Assembly: GCA_018894105.1 (NCBI GenBank) | Contig: CM032129.1 | Location: forward strand, 27,669,468 to 27,733,467 | Source of the DNA: Jacaranda mimosifolia | Taxonomy: Eukaryota > Streptophyta > Magnoliopsida > Lamiales > Bignoniaceae | Direction: 5' to 3' | Length of the DNA: 64,000 bases | Part shown: positions 1 through 14,190 of the stretch, in pieces | How positions within the stretch are numbered: the first letter of the stretch is position 1 | Layout of the letters: each line of letters opens with the position of its first letter | Notes under the pieces: model-generated | The model's database searches: none | What the model was told of the DNA's origin: nothing | Seen by the model: the letters and a program-made list of their open reading frames with translations, nothing else | Position numbers and translations under genes: made by a program

Positions 1-29
1 AATGGGGAATATGTACCCTAAGCATAGTT

Positions 30-1075
30 ATTAGTAGCGCGAAGCGCAGCGACGCGCAAAGGGATGCTGGAGCTATAGCGCATAGCGCAACGCATAGTGC
101 GCGCTTTATTGAAATAAAGCGCATAGTAATTATATATGTATATATTTCTAATATATGCCTAAATACCAATATATTTTACCTATTATAAACAATAAATAAC
201 TAAATAATCATAAAAACAATAAATAACTAAATAATCATAAAAACAATAAAGACACTTTTCAACACAAAACCAGCTATTCAGCATTAAAAAAAAAGATTAA
301 TAAATTAAATTCGACATTTAAGCACAATAATTAACAAATTAAAATTTTTAACACTTCAACAATTACATAAATTTAGTAAATCAAGAATTTACTTCAAAGT
401 CCTCAACTCTTTTTTACCCAGGAGTTAATATTCAGCTTTTGCCTACCATTGGAAACCAAAATTAGCATTTAATTACCCAGTAATTAATATTCAATTTTTA
501 CCCACCATTGGAAATCAAAATTAGCATTTAAATACAGTAAGATGAAAGGACAAAGAAAGCAAAAATATAAAATAAAGACTTGGAAGAAGAAGATGATGGA
601 AACAAGAAATGAAAGAATAAAAAAAAAGATGAAAAGGGCTGCTAGTTCTGTGGAGAAGGCGAGAAGATGGTGGTATTGCAGAGAAGAGAGCTGCTGTTGC
701 TTGTCACATGAAGAAGAAGGCTGTTACTTCTCGTTTCTTGCTGGTGGGAAGGGTAGAAGAGCCGAAGAAGCTGCCGGAGAAGAGCCCATGACATCGCTGC
801 TGCTGGAGGGAGCTGATAAAGGCAGAATGTTGTTCGCGGGGGTAGGGCAGAATATTTCTGGAGTCTGGAGACTTTGGGCAAGCATTTTATCCCTTTTTTT
901 CCTTCTTTACCTGCTTCTTTAAATCATGTTTCATTCCTCTTTTTTTTTTTTCCTTCTAAAGAAACACAACTTCAGTGTAGCGCGCGCTTCGCTGCGCCGC
1001 GCTACAGCGCGATAGCGCCCATAGCGCAGTGAAGCGCGCGCTACAGCGCTATAGCGAGCGCTACGTGCGCTTTTG
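30..1075. mobile_element. Putative repeat element with GCGCTA-rich inverted ends
   Basis: Two very GC-rich clusters, about 30-125 and 979-1072, stand out of AT-rich DNA and bracket about 850 bp of ordinary sequence. Both are built from short words such as AGCGC, TAGCGC and the self-complementary GCGCTATAGCGC. The left cluster has TAGCGCGAAGCGCAGCGACG; the right one carries a near-complementary GCGCGCTTCGCTGCGCCGCG, so the ends are roughly inverted. The right end stops where the broken reading frame at 1079 becomes recognisable, which suggests insertion into that older element. The interior is polyA/T-rich with a Lys/Arg-rich frame (542-922) that looks fortuitous. No transposase or clear target duplication was seen, so the class is unknown. 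Confidence 0.4.
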
Positions 1076-1078
1076 ACA

Positions 1079-1880
1079 ACTGTGACCCTAAGAGAAAAAG
1101 AATATTTTCATCGGGAGTTAAAAACTCCAATCAAATTTAATTACTGGGATTATATTGAGGCATATACTAAAGCCTTACCTTATGAAAATCCAAAGAAAAA
1201 ACATTCTTGGTTTATCAAGGTTTGCTCTGAAGTTTATAAACGAGAGCTTCCTAATTGGCTTCATGAATGGTAGATTAATTACGGTCCATCAATAAAAATT
1301 CTTCTTGAACCTTTTAAAGGTTACTATACGAAGTGGGCGAATTGTTCATCAAAGCTTATCAATTTGGAACACCAGAATAAATGGATTGAGGGAATGGCCC
1401 TAATGTATTTCTTTATTAAGTTCTCTATTCCTTGGATTTGGAAATGGGCTCCAGAAGTTGATCATACTCAACAAAATATTCCATGCTTAAGGAGAATCTT
1501 CTTTACAAAATTTTGAAACAAAATGCTCTTGAAAGATAAAAAAAAACAGGAGCATATCATAGCCAAAAGACTTTAGATTATATTTAAGAAAAGATATCAG
1601 AATACCAACAGCTTATAAAAGCTAAGCAACAAAGGGAATCTCCTAGTCCTTTCCAACATATAATGAGAAAGAAGCAAATGAAGAAAGGAGCCATCTCCAA
1701 AGAAGAAATGGTTGAATCATACATAGAAGAAATGAAAAATGATTTAATAAAAAATTTGGATATTGAGATGGATAATAAATCTAATTATTCCATGGCAACC
1801 TCTTCAAAAGGAGAGAATCAATATAATTGCCTTATAGGAGAATTTCAAGATCCTTATGAGATATTTTTTATCATTTAACA
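1079..1880 (+). pseudogene. Broken retroelement/pararetrovirus-like ORF fragment
   Basis: Codons from 1079 encode a Trp/Tyr-rich protein with motifs such as EKEYFHREL, NYWDYIEAYTKA, KKKHSWFIKVC and IPWIWKWAPEV. This resembles a repetitive protein family scattered in many plant genomes and associated with reverse-transcribing elements (caulimovirid-like or gypsy-like); that assignment is from memory and uncertain. Stops fall where Trp is expected: TAG at 1271 after a Trp codon, and TGA near 1514 after TKF. The frame then shifts, and a Lys/Glu-rich tail resumes at 1663-1878. The 5' part is missing, replaced by the GCGCTA-ended repeat. No RT, protease or RNase H motif is seen here, so this is a dead fragment. 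Confidence 0.5.
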
Positions 1881-2290
1881 AAGACAATAAAAGATAATAT
1901 CACAAAAAAATCTGAAGAATCATTTACAAGACAAGGATAAGACTTGTCAACAACTTTCAACAAGAATGGACTTACCAGCTGCAAATTACTATTGACTTTT
2001 TGACTTTTATAAAGCCACTTTTGTAATAGTACTGTTTTGATGTGAGAAATTCACAAAATTTTGTTTTGTTTTGTTTTGAAGTCTGACTTGAATTGTCTAT
2101 AAATAGGAAAGGCTACTTCAGTTTAGGGAAGAAGCCAACAAGAGCTCTCCATATCTTCCACTATAAAAGTTTTCTTTGTAAATTTTCATCTTTTGTATAT
2201 TTTCCAAATATAATTGAAGACTGAAGTTCTTCAAGTTTATCTCCAGATATTTTTAAATGTTTTGTTTTGAATTTATATTTCTTTAATTTT
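1881..2290 (+). promoter_or_regulatory. Possible retroelement promoter/leader with TATA box
   Basis: A canonical TATAAATA lies at 2098-2105, about 220 bp after the end of the broken frame. It is preceded by TTTTGTTTTG repeats and followed by a purine/pyrimidine-mixed leader (AGGAAAGGCTACTTCAG). This layout, coding end then TATA then leader, resembles the intergenic promoter or LTR of a reverse-transcribing element. No second copy is in the window, so it cannot be confirmed as an LTR. Confidence 0.3.
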
Positions 2291-3225
2291 GTTTATATAT
2301 TAGCCTAAATGACAGGCTAATTTAATTCTGTGTTGGGCTACATACTTCTTTACACTAATTAGGCATGGTGATTCTCATGCTATTTGGATAAGTGTTAAGA
2401 AATGTTAGAAAGGATAAGAGGATATGGGGTTTCAGGGTCTAAATAGACAGTTTTAATTATGAATCTTGGGGTGTGCCCTAGTTTTGCCCGTTCAATCCGT
2501 GTGAAAGACGTTTAGGGCGTTTTTGGGCCAAACTTAATCTGTAATTAGGACTAGGCAGTTAGAGATTTTGAGTAAAATACCACATACATGGCTGGTTTTA
2601 CCTACATTGCCGCATCTCATGGCTTGCCATTAAATCCTTGAATTTTTTACACTTTCCCGATCATTTCCCCTAAATATATATAAAATTATTTATGACATAT
2701 CTATATACATATATATATAATATATATTTTTTCTTCAATTTAATCTAAAATTAAATAATTTTTTATTTATGAAATATTTAACATACTTATATAAATCAAA
2801 TACTATTTAATATTTATAAAATTATATATATAATTATCAAAACTAAATAATTTCATATTTATAAAATGTATAACATATTTATATAAATCAAATTACTATA
2901 TAATATTTATAAAAAATTATATACATGCATATATATAAAATCACATATGCATATATAAAATTACATATATAATTATTTATAACATATATATATAATATAT
3001 ACATAACCCCCCCACCCCCACCCCAACCCCAAACCCAGACAACAGGCTGCCATGGTCGACTACCATAGTAGCCTGAAGTCAAGTTTATAGTTTTTTTTCC
3101 TTTTTTCTTTTTTTTTTTTTTTTTGAACACGATGGCCAGATCTGGTCAGTCAAATCCGATTGGCCCTTTCCCCAGCCCCTCCTTCCCCCGGCAACCTGCT
3201 GCCATGGGAAGCCGAGTTTTCTTTC

Positions 3226-3260
<35 letters not shown>

Positions 3261-3755
3261 GGCCGTTGGGGTCTACGGTTGCCGGCGGCCGCTAATTGGA
3301 TCTAGCTGGCCAACATGGGTGCCATATATATATACATCTATATTATATATTATAATACTATATTATATTTATAATATATATTACATAATATTAAAAAATA
3401 TATTATAATATATATAATATGATGTATGTATATGCATATAAATGTATAAATATTTTTTATATATATTTTTATAAATATTAAGTATTATTCAATTTGGACC
3501 ATTTATTTCAACAAGAAAATTCAACGATTGATGTAATAAGGGCATAACAATCATTTCATATATTAAAAATAAGAACCACTCGCATAGAATGGTGCGTGAT
3601 ATACACTTATGGTCTCAAGGGGGTTTTTCACTTATTTTCAAAAATATAAGGCGGTATTTCAACTTTTTTTTTTTTTTCCCCACAGGGGGCTAAACCACCA
3701 AATTTGTTTTTTCGAGGGGGCTAAAAATACATTTTCCCTATATTCTTACTTTGTT
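2291..3755. other. Non-coding, low-complexity stretch
   Basis: No gene seen. The region has AT dinucleotide-like tracts (2660-3005, 3320-3480), a C-rich run (3007-3033), two long T runs (about 3089-3124 and 3225-3256) and two short GC-rich islands with words such as GCTGCCATGG and CCAGATCTGG (3040-3075, 3132-3215, 3258-3320). The islands resemble in composition the GC-rich core of the Mutator-like element at 9.4-10.4 kb, but no boundaries were found. Open frames here are interrupted by homopolymers and look fortuitous. Confidence 0.5.
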
Positions 3756-5150
3756 ATTTATTTGATTTATTTTAATTGGAGACGGCCTTATTCGCTTTCT
3801 GTTGTGCACAAGTTGTGGTAGCCTTTTTCTTTCTTTTTTATTGATTTATTTTTTGGTTGATATGTCCTTTTTTTTTTAATTTAATATTAATTATTTACAA
3901 ATGCACATTCAAAATTCACTTTCTATAATTTAATTAAATAAATAATCAATACATGAAAAATAAAATTATGATGATGAGCTGAATAAAGTTAAAAAATACA
4001 TAAAAAATAAACTAAGTATTATATCAATTATTTAATTCTTAATTTTAAATTAAAAGCATTATACAAATTGATTCAATTTTTTCAAAAATAGTGGGTTTTG
4101 CAGTAAAGGTTAAATTATGGCACAAATATTGTTTTGAAAAAATTGATCTAGGTGCTACAATAATATTCACAATTTTTTTATTTAAGATTTTCAGTATATG
4201 GCTTGATTAGTGTGGTAATGAAATTTCAGTTTGACACTTAGTCGAATTTAATTTGTAAGCAAAATACATACTAAAATAAGAATTAAATTTGATAAACACA
4301 AGCATATTATTTTATAATATATTTGCTATCATAGTATTAAATTAAACTTAATTGGAAAAAGAAATGAAAGTATAAATCAATAGAAAAAAAACAAAAAAGA
4401 ACGGACATTTGTTCATTTTTGACATCGGGGAAGCTAGGCTTGAAATATCTATATTCTCAAGAAGGTGGTGATAAAACATTTTACTACATTGATTTGTCTT
4501 TTCACTGTCAACTGTTGATTGCCTCTCTCTCTCTCTCTCTCTTTTTTACTCGTTCACTTCACTAACATTATGGGTATTGAATACTCGGCCGCCACTATTT
4601 GCAGCAATAAAAAAATTGGGATTCTTTTGTCTTGTAGCTTCCTTTATAAATTGTCTCTATTCCTTTATAAATTGTCTACTTTCATTAATTGTCCCCATCT
4701 GCCGGCACTACTTGTATATAAGGTATTTCTCCTCCTGTATTTTCATTTCAACTGCACACATTTATTACTACACAAGCACTTATTAGCTATTACTACATAA
4801 CAAATATGTTCTTAATCTTTTTAATGTTATATAATTTTATTATTTTTTGTAAATTTTTATCTTTTATTTATTTTTTTGTTTGTTTGTGTAGGGATGAACG
4901 GTAATCAAGCAGCAACAATAGACTTTTTCATTCTATTTTTCATAATATGTGGTGCATACATTGTATTCCCTATGTTACAAAGAAAGAAACATGTTTATTA
5001 GAATGGTGATCTTGAATTTGCCAAAATTGTGCCTCTCGCTGATATCCCCAAATCTATTTCCAAGCCTTCAGGGAATGTGCTATTCAGGTTTTATTTAAAT
5101 AGTGATATAAAACTTTGTTCCACCCATTTCTAAACATTTTTTTCCCCCAA
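3756..5150 (+). repeat. Left arm of a large imperfect inverted repeat
   Basis: This segment is repeated in reverse complement at 5216-6657. Matching landmarks include the outer edge AATTGGAGACGGCCTTATTC against GAATAAGGTCATCTCCAATT, the CT repeat at about 4523-4542 against an AG-rich tract near 5810-5830, the sequence around ATGGGTATTGAATACTCGGC against its complement near 5745-5770, and the inner edge TTCCACCCATTTCTAAAC against GTTTAGAAATGGGTGGAA. The arms differ by many substitutions and small indels, so the duplication is not recent. The arm contains a TATA-like stretch near 4647-4680 and one copy of a small gene. Confidence 0.85.
4894..5133 (+). pseudogene. Small one-TM protein, left palindrome copy, stop at codon 36
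   Basis: ATG at 4894 directly follows a plausible splice acceptor (TGTGTAGGG), suggesting a 5' intron from about 4720. The frame runs 79 codons to TAA at 5131, broken by TAG at 4999 (codon 36). Residues about 9-27 form a hydrophobic helix (FFILFFIICGAYIVF), followed by RKK and a soluble tail with DLEF, PKS and a CSTHF C terminus. The minus-strand copy in the other arm has the same length and layout and reads Glu where this one has the stop. I do not recognise the family; a single-pass membrane protein is all that can be said. Confidence 0.5.
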
Positions 5151-5215
5151 CATCAAAAAAGTCCAAAAAAAAAAAAACAATCCTTGATAACATCCAACTA
5201 GAGCTAGCCACTTCA
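5151..5215. other. Spacer of the inverted repeat
   Basis: About 65 bp between the two arms, with an A run (5167-5179) and no match between its two sides. The two small-gene copies converge on this spacer tail to tail. Confidence 0.7.
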
Positions 5216-6657
5216 ATTGGGGGGAAAAAAGAGTTTAGAAATGGGTGGAACAATGCCTTACATCACTATCTAAATAAAACCTTAAGGGCGCATTCCCTTC
5301 AGGCTTGAGGACAGATTTGGGCAAATCAAGGAGAGATACAACCTTGACAAATTCAAGGTCACCATCCTCATAAGCACATTTCTTTCTTTCCAACACATGA
5401 AATACAATGCATGCACCACATGCAATGAAAAATAGAACGAAAAAGACTATCATTGCTGTTCAATTACCTTTCATCTCTATACAAAGAAATTTAAAAAAAA
5501 AAGGATAAAAAATAAAAATTTACACAAAAAACAATAAAATTATATAACATTAAAAAGATTAAGAGTATATTTATTATGTAGTAATAACTAATAAATGAGT
5601 GTAGTTGAAATGAAAATATAGGAGGAAGAGAAATACCTTATAGACAAGTAGTGCCAATGGGTGGGGACAATTAGTAAAAGCAGACAATTTATAAAGCAAG
5701 TTAAAAGTCAAAAGAATCCAAAATTCTTTATCGTTGCAAATAGTGGCGGACGAGTATTCAATGCCCATGAATGCTAGTGAAATGACCAAGTAAAAAAAAA
5801 AAAAAAAAAGAAGAGAGAGACAGAGAGGGGGGCACAATCAATAGTTGGCAGTAAAAAGACAAATCAATACAGTAAAATATCTTTTCACCAAAGCCTTGAA
5901 AATACAAATGTCTCAAGCCTAGCTTTCCTAATGTCAAAAATGAACAAATGTCCATTTTTTCTTTTTCATTTTTTTCTATTGATTTATACTTTCTTTTCTT
6001 TTTTCAATTAAGTTTAATTTAATACTATGATGGTAAAAACATTATATAAAACAATATAATTGTATTTATTAAATTTACTTCTTATTTTAATATTTATTTT
6101 GCCTACAAATTAAATCGAACTAAGGGTGATTGAAATTTTATTACCATGCAAATCAAGTTATATCCTAAAAATCTCATATCAAAAAATTGTAAACATTATC
6201 TTAGCACCTGAACCAATTTTGTCAAAACAATGTTTGGCCAAAATTTAACCTTTACTACCACAACCCACTCTTTTTGAAAAAATTGAATCAATTGGTATAA
6301 TGCTTTTAATTTAAATCTAATAATTAAATCATTGATATAACATTTAGATTCTTTATTAAGTTTAATTTTTATCTATTTTTTAACTTTATTTAGCACATTC
6401 TCATAATTTTAGTTTTCATGTATTGATTATTTATTTAATTAAAAAATGAATAATTAAGTTATAAAAACTGAATTTTGAATGTAAATAATTAATATTAAAT
6501 TAAATTAAAAAAAGAAAAAAAGAAGGGAAAAAAACACATCAACCAAAAATTAAATCAATAAAAAAGAAGGGGGTAAAAAAGGAAAAAGAAAAAGACTGCC
6601 ACTTGTACATAGCACAAAGTGAATAAGGTCATCTCCAATTAAAATAAATTAAATAAA
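5216..6657 (-). repeat. Right arm of the large imperfect inverted repeat
   Basis: Reverse-complement counterpart of 3756-5150, slightly longer (about 1442 against 1395 bp) because of small indels in A/T runs. Homology ends near AATTAAAATAAATTAAATAAA at about 6657. It contains the second copy of the small one-TM gene, its presumed 5' intron (acceptor TGTATAG just before the ATG) and the matching upstream region. Together the arms make a palindrome of about 2.9 kb. Confidence 0.85.
5235..5474 (-). pseudogene. Small one-TM protein, right palindrome copy, stop at codon 5
   Basis: The 79-codon frame corresponding to the left copy starts at ATG 5474 and has TGA at codon 5 (5460-5462), where the left copy has CAA. 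A downstream ATG at 5453 leaves 72 codons open, so a slightly shorter protein could still be made. The product has a hydrophobic N-terminal helix (VFFVLFFIACGACIVF), then RKK, an acidic stretch (YEDGDLEF) and a tail with DLPKSVLKPEGN and CSTHF. The same length and end as the left copy support a once-real gene. Family not recognised. Listed as a pseudogene because of the early stop, but this is the better preserved copy. Confidence 0.5.
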
Positions 6658-6809
6658 AAAAGAAAATTAATAATAAAATAATAATATGAACCCTTTGGTC
6701 AAAGTTCCAAATATGGACCAAATTTGTACCCAAAATAGCACTTGAATTGGAGTAACCCAAGTGCTATTTGAGGTGCTAATTCCATAAATAGTACCCCATT
6801 TGGAATGGT

Positions 6810-7367
6810 TAGGGAATGCAATGAGGCGGGTTTAGCTCAACCCATACCCCGCCCTACTAGGCCTTACCCCGCCCCGCCCCATCGTGTCCCATCGTGTTGG
6901 CGGGGTTAAACCGTCAACCCAGAAAGAATTAGAAAATTCAAAATTAATCAATAAAAGCATCAAATTAAAACCATTTGACAACAATTAAAATTCAAATTTC
7001 AAATAAAAAATAAAAAAATCCATGCAAACAAGATAAGATTCTAGAAGCAAAATAAGAGAATAAGAGCATAATTAAAGTAACAACTAGCACAACATCCAAA
7101 TTATTCTTAATTCAAAAATTATAAAATAAATTATATAATATATTTATTATTATTATATGTATAATTTATATGGGGCATGTTTGGAACGAGGTTACGGGGT
7201 GGGTTTCGAGCGGGTTAGGTAAACCCCATACCTCTCCACAAATACTTAGGGTTATGAAAATCATGCCTCATACCTCAACACATGCCCCATTAAGCTACCC
7301 CAAACCCATCCCATTCGGGATGGGATGGGTTGAATTAGGTTTTTGACCCACCCCATTGCCATCCCTA
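6810..7367. mobile_element. Non-autonomous hAT-like element (MITE), 558 bp
   Basis: The left end TAGGGAATGCAATGAGGCGGG and the complement of the right end TAGGGATGGCAATGGGGTGGG form imperfect terminal inverted repeats. They are flanked by GGAATGGT (6802-6809) and GGAATGGG (7368-7375), an 8-bp target duplication with one mismatch, as expected for hAT elements. Subterminal DNA is rich in CCCCGCCC/ACCCCGC words; the middle is AT-rich. No coding capacity. Copies with GGGATGGCAA-type ends are common in plant genomes (established for hAT MITEs in general). Confidence 0.8.
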
Positions 7368-7375
7368 GGAATGGG

Positions 7376-8983
7376 GTTGGATATGGCCTTATTTCATATA
7401 TTTCAAAAAATATATATATATTTCATAAATTTCAAAAATTTTAAGTGTAAAATTATATTTTTTTGACTTATTGATTATTTTTTTGTAAGCAAGATTTATA
7501 TCATCATACCCTGATCACTAAATTGTGTCAATTGATAAATTTATTTATATCACTCTTTTTCCTTTAGGCTTCAAATATGTACCTTTTGATAAGTTGCTTA
7601 ATAAAATATTTTTTTCAATTATTAATTTTTTCTTTTTTAAATAAATTTTTATAATTAATAATTAATAATTGATAAAAATATAAATATAAAAAGGTAAAAT
7701 AGAATAGTCTAAATATATGAAAATAATATTTATGTACATTAAAATAATATAAAAAGTAGAATCTTGAGTTGGAGAAAGGAAATACTATTTGACGAGCTAA
7801 AATTTTTGGAGTGCTATTTTTGCTAATATGGCAAAAAAATGGACCCTAAAATAGATAGAGAGTTGAAGATGATTTAGAAAACATCTTTTATTTCCAAAAA
7901 TAAATTTATACCATTAGATACAAAAAATCTACTATCTACATCATAACATTCAATAATTGCTTCAACAAATTCAAAAAGGGTCCTTAAGGCTTCATTCTTT
8001 CAACATCAATGGTCGCACAAAACATTCCTACTAGATGAGCTCTTAACACCTCGAGTCCAGTCCACTCCTAATGACCGTTGAGTAAAGTTGTTTGGTTCCT
8101 ATTGACTTTCAAACACATGACTCTGACTATTTGCTCCCTCATTAGAAAGTAACAATGAGAATATAGGTGATAAGGAATATGGAAGAAGTAGCCCTCTGTT
8201 CCCTTGTAGAGAAAAAATAGTAAGAAGATTGGAGAAACAAAGTGGGAAAAAATGATTATTGAAAGAAAAGAGCATGGTAAAACTTGATACACAAATAAGG
8301 TCGATCTCGACTTTTGTTTAAAAAAAATTAAAAATGTGTTGTCAATTAAAATTGGTAATACATAGTTAAAAATTTTATCACAACCGTTATAAAATTCAGC
8401 AGGCAATAGTGACAGTGGATATTTGATAACGACTCATCACTGCAAGCAGCCAATTAGTAAAAAAAAGAAGGCTAGCAGTTAAATGCCTTTGGCCATATAT
8501 CACATAGGGGTGGGGGTTGGGGCGGGGGGCGGCAATGGTTTTATATATAGGAAACCCTTCACCCAAAAAATAATTAAAAAAGGATAATAAGAGGGAATGA
8601 AAATATTAACGCAAATGCATTATATGCCATGATACCTTTATCTTAATCTTTCTTTCAGTGTGCAATGCCTTTACAAAAATTTCAAATTAAAAAAAATATT
8701 ATAAGTATATATTTGAAAGCATCAGTGTGTAACGCTTTGGTTCTTCGTGAAAAAGAAGAAAGGAAGATTTCTCTGAAGCATCAAGTGACTTGATGCCTTA
8801 CCATAAAATGGTGAGGTATTTAAATGACCGTAATATGAAAATTTTCTAATAGTTTAACAATGTTTCGATGAAAAAGCCAATAGTTGCATCGAGAAACTTT
8901 ACCAACTTAAGAGTCATAACTGGGACATGAGAAATGAAGCCATCATAGATACTCTTACCATATGAACTGGAAATAATACATAC
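7376..8983. other. Non-coding region downstream of the last KDSA exon seen
   Basis: I looked on the minus strand for the missing KDSA C-terminal exon(s) (motifs GGLRELIP, GIFMEVHDDP, DGPTQWPL) and found none. The region has AT-rich filler, a segment near 7765-7875 with words shared with 6700-6800 (ACTATTTG, TGGACC, GATGA), and a G-rich patch (8507-8533). The intron-like DNA right after exon 9 stays open in frame for 45 codons to a stop at 8846-8848. Confidence 0.5.
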
Positions 8984-12697
<3,714 letters not shown>

Positions 12698-12765
12698 ATC
12701 TCCACTCCGAATAATGCAGTTAGAAAATAAAATCCAAAAATAAATGAGAAAAGATCTTCAACGCG

Positions 12766-12796
<31 letters not shown>

Positions 12797-12892
12797 AATG
12801 GAAAGTTTCTACTATCACTGTGTCCATAGAAACAGATATTGCTCAGTTTCCGTACAGTTGCAGAGATTGCACGGGTCGGGTAGGGAATTTTA
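12698..12892 (-). promoter_or_regulatory. KDSA 5' leader/proximal promoter with CT repeat
   Basis: The 195 bp between the KDSA start codon and the first upstream MITE contain a (GA)n run at about 12765-12793, which reads as (CT)n on the KDSA strand. Pyrimidine patches of this kind are frequent in plant 5' UTRs and core promoters. No clear TATA box was seen in this interval, so the promoter may extend into or beyond the MITEs. Confidence 0.4.
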
Positions 12893-13363
12893 GAGCCGTT
12901 TGGTTTCACTCTCACGACCCATTTTCATTTTCACCTAAAAATAAAAATAGAAAATTATCACTATCTCACTATTTTTTCAAATATTTTTATTTTTAACATA
13001 TTTTTTATTATATTCTCTCTCTATTTTCATTTCTTTTTCAACACTTATCATTATCTTAATTATTTTTTATCTTCCTAATACTTTTTATACATCACTCACC
13101 ACAAAAATATTAAAATTATAATATAATTTTTTCAAACAATCACATATCATATTATCAATTAAAATTCAAAAACTACATAAATTGTAATATAAAAACACTC
13201 AATATCTAGATACATCTCATTTTCACGCATATATAAACTTATAATTTTTTACAATACATCCAAATAAAACTCATTTTCAAATTTAATTATTTAAACTAAC
13301 TTTTCTCTCACCATTTTCATTTGAAAATGAAAATGACCCATGAAAATGAATCCAAACAGACTC
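12893..13363. mobile_element. Tourist-like (PIF/Harbinger) MITE, copy 1
   Basis: The left end GAGCCGTTTGGTTTCA and the complement of the right end GAGTCTGTTTGGATTCA form inverted repeats. The element is flanked by TTA on both sides (12890-12892 and 13364-13366), the 3-bp target duplication of PIF/Harbinger elements. The body (471 bp) is AT-rich with many TCATTTTCA / TGAAAATGA words near both ends. No coding capacity. Confidence 0.7.
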
Positions 13364-13366
13364 TTA

Positions 13367-13721
13367 GGCCTGTTTGGTTTTATTTATATTTTTAATTTTT
13401 ATTTCCATTATTTCTAAAATAATGAAAATTAATTATGTGATATGATGTGAAAATGGAAATATATTTGGATGAAATGTTTGGAAATGTACTGATTATGTTG
13501 GAAATATAATAATTATATAGATTGTAGGTGGAAAAAGATAGAAATAATGTAATAGAGAGGAAAGATATATAGGTTATTGAGAAAAGATATATAAATTATT
13601 AGAGAATGTGTTTTGAAAATGAAAATGAAAATTATGTTAGGTGAAATTTTTAAAAAAATGATGATTTCTGAAATAGTAAAATTGATAGAAAATGGGTTTG
13701 GAAATAAAACCAAACAGGCTC
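13367..13721. mobile_element. GTTTGG-type MITE, copy 2, abutting copy 1
   Basis: The left end GGCCTGTTTGGTTTTATTT and the complement of the right end GAGCCTGTTTGGTTTTATTT are almost perfect inverted repeats. The element starts immediately after the TTA that ends copy 1, so it used or shares that target. The right flank reads TAG rather than TTA, so the target duplication is unclear. About 355 bp, AT-rich, no gene. Confidence 0.7.
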
Positions 13722-13877
13722 TAGTGTTCATGGCCGAATTTCGTTACATGGATCCATGGGCCTGTTTCTCCCGCTTCTGAGTCAACTGAGCCCAACTGCT
13801 GAGACGACTTCATAATTTGTCACGGGATCGACAAAAGTTATTTATATCAACAGTTTGTTTCTTGTCTCAATTATTCA

Positions 13878-14190
13878 GGCCCATTTGTTTTCATTGCCAA
13901 ACTCTATTTTTATATTTTCTATTATTTAAAAAATAAAATACATCATTTTATATATTTTTTCATTCAACATATTTTCATTTTTATTCTCAAAATATATTCT
14001 CCAATAGCTTATATATCTTATCTCTAGATTATTAGTACTATTTCTCTTCACCTACGACTTACTAAACTTAACATAATCAATATTTTTCCTACAATTTATC
14101 CAAATACAAACTCATCTTTACTAACTAACTTTTTAAATTTTAAAAAGGATAAAAATAAAAAATAAGAATGAAAATAAAACCAAACGGGCC
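13878..14190. mobile_element. GTTTGG-type MITE, copy 3
   Basis: The left end GGCCCATTTGTTTTCATT and the complement of the right end GGCCCGTTTGGTTTTATTTT are inverted repeats around 313 bp of AT-rich DNA. It belongs to the same broad family as the elements at 12893 and 13367. Flanks (TCA / TTG) no longer show a clear duplication. Confidence 0.6.

Noticed and set aside
542..922. 126-codon Lys/Arg-rich open frame
   Set aside because: Composition follows the purine-rich DNA, overlapped by an opposite-strand frame; no domain, no splice context, and it lies inside the GCGCTA-ended repeat.
3160..3408. Open frame with a poly-Phe run
   Set aside because: It reads through a poly(T) tract and TA-rich DNA; not a plausible protein.
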